A stretch of 42,045 bases of DNA from a virus, in the IMG/VR virus record IMGVR_UViG_3300032731_000277, positions 1-42,045 of that record; one strand, given 5' to 3'. Positions within the stretch are counted from its first letter, which is position 1. Each line of letters starts with the position of its first letter. Shown in pieces: positions 7,507 through 16,978 of this stretch. The notes under the pieces were generated by a model. It had not been told where the DNA came from. It searched no databases and saw only the letters and a list, made by a program, of their open reading frames with translations. Made by a program: the position numbers and the translations under genes.

Positions 7507-7579
7507 TGGAGAAGGGCGGACTCGAACCGCCGACCCGCTGCGTGCAAAACAGCCGCTCTCCCGCCTGAGCTACTCCCCC
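7507..7579 (-). tRNA. tRNA-Ala (TGC)
   Basis: Acceptor GGGGGAG/CTTCTCC, D stem GCTC/GAGC, anticodon stem GCTGT/GCAGC with loop TTTGCAC (anticodon TGC), T arm GGCGG TTCGAGT CCGCC, discriminator A, no encoded CCA. Spacing from tRNA-His is 70 nt; that spacer holds a perfect 8-bp hairpin at 7441-7462. Confidence 0.93.
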
Positions 7580-7585
7580 ACGCTC

Positions 7586-10500
7586 TTACCAACTTCGATA
7601 CCATCTCAAGTTCGGCGTCCACGGCCTGTCGTCGTAGCCCCGACGCTGCGGCTCCGCTGCGCCCAGGCTGGCGCGTAGTTGCCCCAGGAGTTCAGGGTCT
7701 TGGGTGCGTAACCAAGCTGCTAACTCTGGGTTGCCGGCCAGGAACCACTCTCGCTGCGATGCGTCCAGAAGTAGCCAGCTTTGTATCAGTTCCAGTAGGT
7801 CAGCCCCGCCCGTGAAGCTGGCGGCGAAGTCGTTCCACGTCACAGCTTCGGCTTCGCGCTGCTCTTCCTTGGTGGGGGCTCTACCTCTTGGGGCGCCCAC
7901 GCCTCGTTGACCACCACCGTCCTCGCGTGGCTGCCAGGCAGGGCTATAATATTTGGTGTATAAAGGGTGCTCTTGCCTGAATTGATCATGGGCGTCCCAA
8001 TAGGTCTGCAACCGCTCCGATGGCTCTACCCGCCTACCCTCTTCCCTAGCCGCAAAGTAAGCCGATTGCTCCTCATAAATGCTGGCCCCAAGTCCTGGCT
8101 CATTGTACACCCACCGCCGGAATTCATCATGTTCTCGTTCGGCAGTGGCCCATTCCTGGGGCGTCCCCTGTGGCACATGCTCGTCTGTGTAAACCTCAAT
8201 GGCTTCCAGTGCGGCCTTGGGGTTCTCCCCCGTAGACAGGAACGCACTGACTTCTGGTAGTGCGTCTATGGCCTTACGGTATACGCCAGGCGGCAGAGCA
8301 GTCCGTGTGTCCCAAACATCGTTGCCCTCTTCGCGTGCGGCTGCCGTGTCTGGGCGCTGCACCTCTTGCGCCTCTATCACACCCATGATAGTCTGCCCAC
8401 CTAGCTCCGCACGTATCTCGTCGGGCGTCCAGCGGCCAGGGTACTCCATCATTATGAGCGGCAGCAGCGAGTCAACGTCCATCTCCATAGGCCGCGTCAT
8501 CACCGTGTCGCGTGCATCGGCGCGCAGTGATCCCAGTGACACGCCCCAGAGTCCCTTGAACTTGGCAGAGAGCCTGTCCCAGTATTGCTTCTCGTAGGCT
8601 TCCTTGCTCGACCACGCGCTCCCGCCGCTGTACTCGTAGAGGGCGTCCTTGAGGTCGTAGTCGGCGCCAGCCAGGTACTCTACCAGAATATCTATGCCAG
8701 CCTCGATGTTAGTCGCGGGGTCTAGTAATTCGTCAGAACTAGGCCGCCCCTCAAATACCTCGCCTGGTATCACCTGCATTAAGCCCGTGGCCTGCGACCT
8801 AGAGTTGTACGCTTCAGGGTTGCCCCCACTCTCAACGTCTATCATTGTAGCGACGATCCTGGGGTCTATCTCGGCAGGTTCAGCAGCCGCCTCGATCAGG
8901 TCTGACCATTGTGAAATGCGCTCAGCGACATTCTCCCAGTCAGCTTCCCCTGCAAGCTGTGACACCTGTGCCCACTGAGCTTCTTCCCAAAAGGGTGATT
9001 CGATGTGCTTCTTCCAGGTATAGTGAGCAGCACTAGCAATGGTATGATGGGATTTGTCATACTCCTCCACCGCCTCTGGGGTTGCAAGGTGTGGAAAATT
9101 GCTGAGGGTTTCCGCTCCCCAGAGTTCCAGGGCCGTCGCTCTCAGGCCAGCCTCCCACTCGCGCACAGCGCTCGAGTATTCCTCGTAGGTCTTGTATACT
9201 CTTTCCCCCTCTTCTACCTCCCCAACTGTGGCGTAGTAGTCTGGCTTCGTCTCGTCAAGCTGGCGCAGTAATGCTTGCTGGGTCTGATCCTTCAGGTACT
9301 CTATCGGTCGGTCAGTCGAAGGCGTTATGCTGGCATTGGGGTACTTCGCATTGATAGCCGTTATGTCATCAAAGTAGTCGCCCCAGATTTGGTTCAGGGC
9401 ATCCCTATCATGGGGGATGGCAAGATCAGCTATGCGCCCGTCACGCTCGGCGCGGGCGGCCTCGCCCTCGTCGAAGTAGGCCGACCGATCCTGCTCAACT
9501 TGCCACTCTTCTTCAGTCTCCCAGGGCAGGTCGGGGTAGTCGGGGTTGGCCTCGTAGAAGTCATTGATGGCAGACTTCTCGTCCTTCATGGTAGCCCCGT
9601 GCCGCTTGGCCCAAGTCCACATCTCCTGGGAGCCCATTGTGGTCGGGTCGCCACCCGTGCGCTCCACGTCGGCCTTCACCGCTTCCCGCAACTCAGCCGA
9701 CATGCCCATGCGCTCGTCTTCTTCGGCCGTGAACTCCTTCACGGGTAGCCCCAGGATTGCCATGAGTGCGAGGAAGCCCCCTTTGTTGCGGGCCTTTTCC
9801 CTCGCCGTGTCCCAGTTGGCCTCCTCGCCGCGCACGATCTGCGCTCTGACTTCCTTCTGCGTTTGCCACTCCAGGAACTTGTTTGGCTCTAGCCCCATCT
9901 TCTCTCGCCACCACGAGGAGGGGGTCATGTCTGTGTCAAATACGGCCCGCGCAATAGACTCGTAGGAGGACAGGTCAAACGGATACCAGTCGTCTCCCAG
10001 TACCCCCGCAGCGCCCAGCACGGTCTCGTTCCAGGGCCAGGTACGATAACCCATCTGGGAGCCGATAGTCCAGATAGACTCCGGAGAGGTCGGATCGTCC
10101 ATAGCCTCTTTAAGATTGCTGGCCTGGTAGGGCGTGCCGCCTGGTATCTGCTGCATGAAGGACATGTAGCGATAGAAGTCAGCATAGAGTGCCGAGTCTG
10201 GCGCAAAGCCCACCTTCTCCAGAAGCTCTGAGGGAATGGGAAGGCGCGTGCTGTACTGCAGGCGCGCTGGCAAGCCCTCGTTGGCCGCAGCCTGGAACGC
10301 CCGCGCCTTAGCAGCGGTGGCGGGGATCATGGGCTTCAGGGCAAACGTCCGCGCCCAGTAGGGGATGTTGTAGGCGGGCCAGTCCCAGAAGGTAACGAGG
10401 TCGTGCATCCACCCGCTCAGCACGTTTCTTTCGGTGTAGTTACCCAGGGCCTTGTTGACCTTGAGCGACGCCTTGATCGGTGCGTCGTCCAGCGTGCTCC

Positions 10501-13312
10501 GCATCATCTTCTTGGCTTCATCGGCATAGTTGCGGATGGCGCGGAGGGCTTCGGGCGATTGCTCAATCGTCTCGCCAGCGCGGGCCAGGTCGTCGGTGGC
10601 CGACGTGCGCCAGTTGGCGAACTCGTCTAGAATGGGCTGGGCAATACGCTCCGCGTCATCAGCAGGTGCGAACTGCGCCACCGTCGGCGCTGCTTCGGGC
10701 ACAGCCGCAGCGGGGGGCCTAACGCCCTCTGCCCTTTGCGTCGCCATATACAATTGCCGCTCAAGTGAGGCTACGCGCTCGGTATCGCCCGCTTCCTGGG
10801 CAGCCGCGAGCTTCTGTGTTACCCAGGCAATGTCTTCGGCGGGTTCAATCAGTTCGACGGGCACAATCCAGGACGGCAGTTCGATGTCCTTGTTGAAGCC
10901 CTCACCCCACAAGTAGTTCCAATACAGCCGCGCACTCTCGCCGCCCGTCTCCGTTTTTGCAGCAGACCAAAGCAGCCCCTCATCAATGCCCAAGTCCCTG
11001 TTGATCTTCTTCAAGGCATTGCGGGCGTGCTTCGGGTTGATGCCGACTTCTTTGGCGAGTTGCCCAGTGAGTTCGTGGCTCAGATCGGGGCGGAAGCCGA
11101 TAAGCTCCTCGCCGCCTTCTTCAAAGACTGCACTGGGGCCACCTACGTCATCAAAGGAGTTGAAGGGCGTCCAATCTCCAGACTGCCCCACCTCTCTCAC
11201 GTACTGGGTGGCCTCGTCTACCGTGCTGGTACTTACGTTGTCAAATACCGCCGCAACCTCTTCGGGAGTCGTGGCCTTCTCTAGCCCCTCCCTAACAACC
11301 TTCCGTGCCTCATCGTGGATGCGGCCAGCGTCGTCGGCGAAGCTGCGGGCGCTGGTGACGGGCACCTTTTTCTTGGCATAGCGCATGACGGCTTCGTACA
11401 CATTCTCTGCGTTGGGATGGGAGATGCTGCGTATGTCGCGTGCAATGAGCGCCCTGGTTGCATCATCCACTGGCCCCAACAAATCGTCTATCAGGCGCAG
11501 CGCGTCGTCCCTGCCGCCGCGTGCCAGGCCAGCGAACTCATGTATGTAGAGGCGGGTGCGGGCTACACCCTCCATCCTTCCACCCTTACTCATTATCGCG
11601 GTCACTGGCTTGCCAGGCAGCCCCATGACGCGCTCGTGCATGGATATGTCACTCAGGCCAGTGATGGACTTGGAGAACCCCGCCGCGACCTGGGCGGGCA
11701 CGTCGCCATAGGTTGCTATGTGCTTCTCTAGGTTGGGGCCTAGCCTAAACCACGGGCCAACGCCCTCGATTGCCAGCTTCAGGGAGTTGTCAGCGTAGTT
11801 GTAGACCAACCACGCGGGGCGCGTCCCCAGCCAGTGCTCGACGAGAACCTGCTGCGCACCGCTTATAAAAGTGCGCTGAGCACTTGGATTGTATCCTACC
11901 GCCTTAGCCGCAGCCTTGGATATTGCCTGGGCAGTTGCCTCTACAGCCTCGCTGCGGGTCATGCCCTTCTGGATTACGTTGCTACCCTTGAGGCCGCTGC
12001 CCTTGATCAAATCTGCGACGGACTCCGCCTGCGCCGCCCCCCTGGGGCGTAGTTGGTCGGCGAACTTAGCTGAATCATCCAGGAAGCTGTCGAGGGTCTT
12101 CGCCATCGCCTTGGCGTCGTCCCCAGACTTATAGAGCACCTTGGCTATGTCTTCCGCGTCAAACCTGGCTACTTGGACGATGCTGCGCTTGGATAGCTCG
12201 AACAGTGGGGCAATGGGCTTAAACTTCTTTATGCCCTGGACTGCGCCACCTATCAGTTTGGTCAGGGGCTTGGTGAGTATGGGGGCAAAGACGAGCGGGT
12301 CAAACGCCAACTCACCTATAAGCTCTGCCTTGTCGTTCCGGTACTTCTGAGCCACTTCTAGCGCATCAGCCCCGGCCCTGACTTCCTCAAGGGCTTGCTC
12401 TTCCAGCTCGGGGGTTGCCATCCAGGTGTAGAAGGAATCAGAGAAATCAATCTTTTGCTTGGGCGTCATGTTGATTTCTCGTAGCAGCGCGGCCTTGCGC
12501 TCCCGCCGCTCGTAGACTTCCCTGGTATCGCCTGGGGCACCGGTTGGCACGTACACCGCCCCGCCAGCCTGGGGGCGTGCAGCGGTGCTTAGCGTCACGA
12601 AGCCCGCACTCTTCTTGAAAGCAATCGCGGCCTTATTAAAGGCTTCCAGTATGCCGCCGACAGCCTTCTCTACTGGCTTCTGTATTGGATCCGGCGTTAG
12701 CCCCCAGATATAGGCCGCCGCACCCACCGCCTTCCCAATGGCCTCTCTAGGCTCCATGCCCCGCGCCACCACCGCGCCAGGCGGAGGACGTACACCCGTT
12801 GGTAGGGGGGTGGGTTCAGGCAACTGAGGCAACTGCGCGCCACGCGCTATCACCGCGCCGGGAGGCGGTCGCACACCCTCTGGTAAGGGGGTAGGCTCTG
12901 GCAACCGAGGCGTTACGTCGCGCCCAATCACTGCGCCAGGCTGCGGTTCTCGCCCAGGCCATTGCTGCATAATCGTGGGCAACCAGGGGCGCTGAGGCGG
13001 CTGCTCCTTGACCATGCCCATACGCCTGAACTGCTCAAGCCTGTCTGGCGGGGGTGGCTCAGGCCATTGCTGCATAATCGTGGGCAACCAGGGCGCTGGC
13101 TCAGGCTGCACACGCACTTCTTCGGGTATCTGCCAGGGACTAGCCCAGTCCACGGGCTGCGGCGCCCACGGCTCCCGCGTGGGTAGTGGCTGGACGCCTG
13201 GCCCCCACATGATGCCACCCTGTGCGGCTTGCGCAAGGCGGCGCCTGGTCTCCTCTTCAATTGCTTGATCGTACCAGGGGCGGGTTGCGCCGCCACCGAT
13301 GTCAACTGCCAA
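7586..13312 (-). CDS. Giant internal virion protein with lytic transglycosylase domain
   Basis: 1908 residues, apparent TTG start at 13312-13310 with AAGGA 8 nt upstream. N-terminal 180 residues are proline-rich with repeats (PWLPTIMQQWP twice; a PEPTPLPEGVRPPPGAV-type unit about three times). The middle is long, helical and uncharacterised. Around residues 1480-1590 is a soluble-lytic-transglycosylase fold: DVESGGNPEAYNSRSQATGL with the likely catalytic Glu, then MQVIPG and a Tyr-rich helix. Such giant proteins are packed in podovirus heads and ejected to breach peptidoglycan and form the DNA channel. It lies between portal and capsid genes. Pro-Gly-Arg-rich C-terminal linkers follow the enzyme domain. 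Confidence 0.85.
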   Translation of the reverse strand: MAVDIGGGATRPWYDQAIEEETRRRLAQAAQGGIMWGPGVQPLPTREPWAPQPVDWASPWQIPEEVRVQPEPAPWLPTIMQQWPEPPPPDRLEQFRRMGMVKEQPPQRPWLPTIMQQWPGREPQPGAVIGRDVTPRLPEPTPLPEGVRPPPGAVIARGAQLPQLPEPTPLPTGVRPPPGAVVARGMEPREAIGKAVGAAAYIWGLTPDPIQKPVEKAVGGILEAFNKAAIAFKKSAGFVTLSTAARPQAGGAVYVPTGAPGDTREVYERRERKAALLREINMTPKQKIDFSDSFYTWMATPELEEQALEEVRAGADALEVAQKYRNDKAELIGELAFDPLVFAPILTKPLTKLIGGAVQGIKKFKPIAPLFELSKRSIVQVARFDAEDIAKVLYKSGDDAKAMAKTLDSFLDDSAKFADQLRPRGAAQAESVADLIKGSGLKGSNVIQKGMTRSEAVEATAQAISKAAAKAVGYNPSAQRTFISGAQQVLVEHWLGTRPAWLVYNYADNSLKLAIEGVGPWFRLGPNLEKHIATYGDVPAQVAAGFSKSITGLSDISMHERVMGLPGKPVTAIMSKGGRMEGVARTRLYIHEFAGLARGGRDDALRLIDDLLGPVDDATRALIARDIRSISHPNAENVYEAVMRYAKKKVPVTSARSFADDAGRIHDEARKVVREGLEKATTPEEVAAVFDNVSTSTVDEATQYVREVGQSGDWTPFNSFDDVGGPSAVFEEGGEELIGFRPDLSHELTGQLAKEVGINPKHARNALKKINRDLGIDEGLLWSAAKTETGGESARLYWNYLWGEGFNKDIELPSWIVPVELIEPAEDIAWVTQKLAAAQEAGDTERVASLERQLYMATQRAEGVRPPAAAVPEAAPTVAQFAPADDAERIAQPILDEFANWRTSATDDLARAGETIEQSPEALRAIRNYADEAKKMMRSTLDDAPIKASLKVNKALGNYTERNVLSGWMHDLVTFWDWPAYNIPYWARTFALKPMIPATAAKARAFQAAANEGLPARLQYSTRLPIPSELLEKVGFAPDSALYADFYRYMSFMQQIPGGTPYQASNLKEAMDDPTSPESIWTIGSQMGYRTWPWNETVLGAAGVLGDDWYPFDLSSYESIARAVFDTDMTPSSWWREKMGLEPNKFLEWQTQKEVRAQIVRGEEANWDTAREKARNKGGFLALMAILGLPVKEFTAEEDERMGMSAELREAVKADVERTGGDPTTMGSQEMWTWAKRHGATMKDEKSAINDFYEANPDYPDLPWETEEEWQVEQDRSAYFDEGEAARAERDGRIADLAIPHDRDALNQIWGDYFDDITAINAKYPNASITPSTDRPIEYLKDQTQQALLRQLDETKPDYYATVGEVEEGERVYKTYEEYSSAVREWEAGLRATALELWGAETLSNFPHLATPEAVEEYDKSHHTIASAAHYTWKKHIESPFWEEAQWAQVSQLAGEADWENVAERISQWSDLIEAAAEPAEIDPRIVATMIDVESGGNPEAYNSRSQATGLMQVIPGEVFEGRPSSDELLDPATNIEAGIDILVEYLAGADYDLKDALYEYSGGSAWSSKEAYEKQYWDRLSAKFKGLWGVSLGSLRADARDTVMTRPMEMDVDSLLPLIMMEYPGRWTPDEIRAELGGQTIMGVIEAQEVQRPDTAAAREEGNDVWDTRTALPPGVYRKAIDALPEVSAFLSTGENPKAALEAIEVYTDEHVPQGTPQEWATAEREHDEFRRWVYNEPGLGASIYEEQSAYFAAREEGRRVEPSERLQTYWDAHDQFRQEHPLYTKYYSPAWQPREDGGGQRGVGAPRGRAPTKEEQREAEAVTWNDFAASFTGGADLLELIQSWLLLDASQREWFLAGNPELAAWLRTQDPELLGQLRASLGAAEPQRRGYDDRPWTPNLRWYRSW
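12955..13093 (-). repeat. 34-bp direct repeat in the giant virion gene
   Basis: 12955-12988 and 13060-13093 are identical and encode PWLPTIMQQWP. A separate repeat of about 75 bp lies at about 12763-12912 and encodes the proline-rich GVRPPPGAV unit. Both are coding repeats in the disordered N-terminus. Confidence 0.75.
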
Positions 13313-13327
13313 TTACTGTTCCTTAGA

Positions 13328-14083
13328 TTAGGCCCAACTCCATCCCTGAGTCTCTGGTCGAGCTGCCGTTGGGTCGCCCCACTTGCGATTATACAAAAAC
13401 CATAGCCAAGGCTTCACACTCTCACTCAGCCCGCTAAACGCCTCCGCGCCCCACGCGGCGCCCCGCTCGCCCGTAGGCTGGTCTCGTGTCCAGTCGAGGG
13501 CACCGAATTGCCCCCACCGGCCACCAGGTCGCCAGCCAAGAGCGCGCAGCCACTCCTCGAGCTCTCCCCTGATCCCTTCGGGCATGGCGCGCCAGTCAGA
13601 CGGCCTGAGCTTTAGAAAGTCCCAGGGCCCCCCCCCCTCCTCCCTGATCGGACTCCACAGGTTGGCCCAGTCGCTAAACCCTGGGGGTATGGGCGGCGCA
13701 GCGGGCGGAGCAATGGGCGAGGGCGCTCCTGGCGGGCCTGGCCCAGGCGCAGTAGGCTGCCATGTTGGTTGAGGGGCAGTCCTGCCCATTGCTACGTCCA
13801 CCTGGGCAGCTATCTCAGCGTCCATAGACGGCCAGTATTGTGCTGGACTTCTTGTAGTAGGCTGTCTGCCTATGAATGACCGCGGAGACCAGGGCGTGGC
13901 GTAGGGGTTCACTTGCTGCGGCGTCAGCTTCGGCACTTCGCCCGCCAGGAGACGGTCACGGGCGGAGGTAGGCCGGCGTCTAGCCCCCGGTGGTATCCTA
14001 TAGGGGTTGCGCCAGTCTACTGGTTGTGTCCAAGATGGGCCGCGAGCACCGCCGCCGCCGTTCGCGCCTGCAATGAGGGCCAT
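13328..14083 (-). CDS. Proline-rich virion protein, partner of the giant protein
   Basis: 251 residues, ATG 14083, GGAGG 10 nt upstream. Gly/Pro-rich throughout, with a central proline stretch (about 110-135: TAPGPGPPGAPSPIAPPAAP). The C-terminal third is Trp-rich (SDWANLW, WDFLKLRPSDW, WLWFLYNRKW). Its N-terminal segment QPVDWRNPYRIPP resembles QPVDWASPWQIPEE in the giant protein, hinting at a shared binding motif or duplication. Position between portal and internal virion protein suggests a second ejected or neck protein. Family not recognised. Confidence 0.55.
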   Translation of the reverse strand: MALIAGANGGGGARGPSWTQPVDWRNPYRIPPGARRRPTSARDRLLAGEVPKLTPQQVNPYATPWSPRSFIGRQPTTRSPAQYWPSMDAEIAAQVDVAMGRTAPQPTWQPTAPGPGPPGAPSPIAPPAAPPIPPGFSDWANLWSPIREEGGGPWDFLKLRPSDWRAMPEGIRGELEEWLRALGWRPGGRWGQFGALDWTRDQPTGERGAAWGAEAFSGLSESVKPWLWFLYNRKWGDPTAARPETQGWSWA

Positions 14084-14107
14084 TCTACATTACCTCCATG
14101 CTTATAT

Positions 14108-16096
14108 CTAAAACATCCCAGCCAATTCAGGGGGCAGTGGCGGCCCCTGGGCGGGTATCTCTAACATTTTTCCAGCGACACGCCCATCCATTTCCTCGGG
14201 TCGCACAGGGGTAGGGCCGGCGCCGAGGAACGACGGAGGCAACTCAGCAGGCGACAGGCCCCCCATCGAGCCCTCCCCAGTTAAGGGCGGGCCGCCAGGG
14301 GGAGCCATGCCAGGCTGTCCACCAGCGGGCATAAGCTCTTGCGGAACCTGTCCAGCAGCCAGGGCCTCCTGGTACGCTTGATCCACCATCTGCTGTTGCT
14401 GCTGCTGTTGGTTCTTCAGTTCCTCCTCCGCCAGCTTCAGCATGACCGCTTCCTGATCCTCTTGCTCTTTCAGCATCCGCTTCTCAAGGTCTTTCTTCGC
14501 CTTGGCAACGTCAGCCTTGTTGTCGGCCATCCATTGCTCAATAAATATCTTTGCCAGCTCTTCTTGTATTTGCGGATTGGTCGCCATAAATTCCTGCAAC
14601 ACCCGCTCGGCCTCAACATCAGGATGCCTGAGCTTCAAGATTTCTTCCCTTATGTATCCGTCACTTGCCAGCGGCAATTGCGTCGTCGCGTGTGGCTCGC
14701 GCGCCATCTGCGCCGTGCGCCACTGCAACGCTTCGTCCTGTGGCAAGGTCGGCACGATTGAGACGCGGTTGCGGTAGTGCCCCGCCACGTCCTCGGACTT
14801 GATGACCAGCGGCGGGCCTGGCTTGTCGGTGGGGTGAATCTTGAAGCCTTCCTTTGCCAGCGGTGCGAATGTCTCTGTCAGGCGCAGGATGTGCTCATGC
14901 GTGCGGGCAATGGCAGTCTCGATCTCGTTGGCCTTCTCTGTGATCTTGGTCTTGGCTCCAGCCTGTAGCATGGCAATGCCGTAGCCCGCCTGCACCTCCC
15001 CTGGCTGCTGCCCCCACATGACGCGGGGGAGGCCAAAGAGGTCAATGCTTGCCTCGTACCACCCCATGAGCATGGTGACGAGGCCCTGGTTGGGCGTGGG
15101 GAGCAAGACGGTGACTTTGCTGCCAGGCGGAATTGGCTGTACCTGGTCTGGCGCGCTCGACATGATAAATGACTTACCGCTTACGGTCTCCACGAGAATC
15201 TGTGGGTAGTAGAACAATTCCGTTGCGGTCGTCACCTTGCCGATGAGGACGGCCTGCTGTTTGATGACATCTGCGATGGGGGCGAGGACGCTGCGGCCCA
15301 TCCATTTCCCGTCACTCAATGGCGACTTCTCACAGAAGGCGAATGAGTAAGGAATAAAGCCCATGCCATCTTCGCTCTTGTATTGGTGGGGATGAAGCCA
15401 CACCCAGTTGCCGGCCACCTTCAAGCCTTTAAGCTCATCGTCCCAGTATTCTACGACTTCTACTTCTTCTGTGTCCACGTACTCGCCGAAGTCGGGGGGT
15501 TTCCAGATTACGGCTTCCTTGTCCTTCTTCCTATCCCAGAGAGCACCAAGTTCGCGCTTCAGGTCGCCGACGTAGCGGTCGTACTTCTCTACTACGTACA
15601 GAGCACCCGTGTCACCAAAGACGGGGTAGACGTAGTGCGGATCGCGGTCGAGGATGCGGATGGGGTAGTGATAGGAGTCAACGTACTCAGGATAAAAGAG
15701 GGTCTTGAAGACGCCCCAGCCGCGAAACAGATACCAGAACACAAAGTTTGAATAGGCTCGGCGGTGGCTCTCGTACTCGCTGGCCCAGCGCACGGACGCC
15801 AGGTAGCGCTCCAGCTTTGTGCAAAGTGTCTGTTCCTTGGTCGTTGTGTCGAAGGGGAGGACGCTGGTAACAATGTCGAGGCCAACACCCAGGTACGCCT
15901 TAAACATCTTTAAAACTGCTTGTCCCGTCGGCACGTTCACAACTTGCAAGCCTGCGTCGCGTATATCTGGGTCTGTCGTGAATTCCGCTTTCCAGACCTC
16001 CTCTACAGCATCCTGGTCTCCATCCCTAGAAGCGTAGAGGTTGACTGCAAAGTCTACTTTCGACTCCACGTCCCTTATTATGCTACCTGAGCTCAT
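14108..16096 (-). CDS. Portal protein
   Basis: 662 residues, ATG 16096. Located between terminase and capsid genes as expected. Landmarks are the helical stem and clip region (YLFRGWGVFKTLFYPEY, ILDRDPHYVYPVFGDT), a wing with CEKSPLSDGKWMGRSVLAPI, and the crown-like Gln-rich helix (about residues 540-570, polyGln NQQQQQQQM). The last 90 residues are Pro/Gly-rich. The start codon directly abuts the stop of the upstream HNH gene (TAA ATG), so its ribosome site lies inside that nuclease gene. Forms the DNA entry and exit dodecamer. Confidence 0.8.
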   Translation of the reverse strand: MSSGSIIRDVESKVDFAVNLYASRDGDQDAVEEVWKAEFTTDPDIRDAGLQVVNVPTGQAVLKMFKAYLGVGLDIVTSVLPFDTTTKEQTLCTKLERYLASVRWASEYESHRRAYSNFVFWYLFRGWGVFKTLFYPEYVDSYHYPIRILDRDPHYVYPVFGDTGALYVVEKYDRYVGDLKRELGALWDRKKDKEAVIWKPPDFGEYVDTEEVEVVEYWDDELKGLKVAGNWVWLHPHQYKSEDGMGFIPYSFAFCEKSPLSDGKWMGRSVLAPIADVIKQQAVLIGKVTTATELFYYPQILVETVSGKSFIMSSAPDQVQPIPPGSKVTVLLPTPNQGLVTMLMGWYEASIDLFGLPRVMWGQQPGEVQAGYGIAMLQAGAKTKITEKANEIETAIARTHEHILRLTETFAPLAKEGFKIHPTDKPGPPLVIKSEDVAGHYRNRVSIVPTLPQDEALQWRTAQMAREPHATTQLPLASDGYIREEILKLRHPDVEAERVLQEFMATNPQIQEELAKIFIEQWMADNKADVAKAKKDLEKRMLKEQEDQEAVMLKLAEEELKNQQQQQQQMVDQAYQEALAAGQVPQELMPAGGQPGMAPPGGPPLTGEGSMGGLSPAELPPSFLGAGPTPVRPEEMDGRVAGKMLEIPAQGPPLPPELAGMF

Positions 16097-16699
16097 TTAC
16101 ATCACCCATGCTAGTGCTTGTGGTTGCGTTTGCAGCCAGACTTCTAGGGGCCTATCTCTCTTACCAGAATTACAGCTACGGCAAGCTACCACGAGATTGT
16201 CTTCTGAGTGTGGGCCGCCATTGAATAGGGCTACAACGTGATCTAGGGTTAGGTCTTCAGTGGCCCCGCAGTAGATACACCCATGCCCATCACGTTCATA
16301 GATCGCGGCCTCGTCTACTGAACCAACAGTGGCCCCTAACTTGCGGGCGTGGTAGCGCCGCCAGCTAGCACGGCGCTTGTCTTGATTGGCCTTAGCGTAG
16401 GCGGGGCCATACTCTGGATGGTTCGCCCGCCACCTCCGCGCGCTCTCGTTGACCGCTGCGCGGTTTTCGTCCTTCCACTCCCGATGATACTCCAGCCCGT
16501 GCTGACCATACCATCGCTTGTAGGCTGCCGCCATCTTGCCGGGGTTGGCCTTGTTCCAGCGTTTATTCCGCTCCAAGATTGCTTCGCGGTCTTCAAGGTA
16601 TCGCTGAGCGTGATAGCACTTCTTGCAAAGCCCCTTAGAGCAATGTCGCTTATTCCGCCCACACTCAGGGCAATGAATGTACCGCGTTGGTTTTGGCAT
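16097..16699 (-). CDS. Zinc-finger HNH homing endonuclease (cassette A)
   Basis: 200 residues, ATG 16699 with GGAGGTCAC. N-terminal zinc finger with Cys 10, 13, 25, 28 (CPECGRNK...GLCKKC), a long basic Trp/Arg/Asn helix repeat region (RWNKANPGK, RWYGQHGLE, RWRANHPEY), and HNH at about 138-178 (CIYCGATEDLTLDHVVALF, EDNLVVACRSCN). The zinc finger and linker recur in the nucleases at 25113-25625 and 22964-23386. It fits exactly between the stop of 16772-16969 and the portal start, preceded by the conserved leader RNA. Confidence 0.9.
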   Translation of the reverse strand: MPKPTRYIHCPECGRNKRHCSKGLCKKCYHAQRYLEDREAILERNKRWNKANPGKMAAAYKRWYGQHGLEYHREWKDENRAAVNESARRWRANHPEYGPAYAKANQDKRRASWRRYHARKLGATVGSVDEAAIYERDGHGCIYCGATEDLTLDHVVALFNGGPHSEDNLVVACRSCNSGKRDRPLEVWLQTQPQALAWVM

Positions 16700-16703
16700 G
16701 TGA

Positions 16704-16771
16704 CCTCCCTAATAGGTGCGGGTGGGGGATGATTAGGGCATCCCCCCAAGAGGTGTACAGCCTCTCCCCGC
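16704..16771 (-). promoter_or_regulatory. Structured leader RNA, copy A (pseudoknot on ribosome site)
   Basis: Outer helix GCGGG/CCCGC (16767-16771 with 16718-16722). Hairpin 1 is AGAGG/CCTCT. Hairpin 2 is GGGGGATG/CATCCCCC (16739-16746 with 16724-16731) with loop CCCTAAT (16732-16738). ATTAGGG at 16707-16713 is exactly complementary to that loop and overlaps the Shine-Dalgarno GGGAGG. It begins directly after the preceding TAA stop. Confidence 0.85.
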
Positions 16772-16969
16772 TTATCCTTGCCGCAAATGCTCACGGATAT
16801 CTAGTAAGTCTCTGAGGGCGGCCCGCAGTATGCTAAAGTATTCTTTCGAGTAGTGATCCCACCCCCAGATGCAGTCCACCACGATAGTTGATATATGCTT
16901 AATTGCGTCATCGACATTCTCTATAGCAGCGTCTCTGTGCTCATCTGCTGCCGTTATTACTCCCATCAT
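16772..16969 (-). CDS. Small acidic helical protein downstream of large terminase
   Basis: 65 residues, tandem ATG codons at 16969 and 16966 with AAAGGAGG upstream. All-helical, charged (EHRDAAIENVDDAIKHIS...RAALRDLLDIREHLRQG), no cysteines or membrane segment. It lies 9 nt after the terminase stop and is followed at once by the endonuclease cassette. Function not recognised; it may be a packaging accessory by position only. Confidence 0.65.
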   Translation of the reverse strand: MMGVITAADEHRDAAIENVDDAIKHISTIVVDCIWGWDHYSKEYFSILRAALRDLLDIREHLRQG

Positions 16970-16978
16970 CTACCTCCT

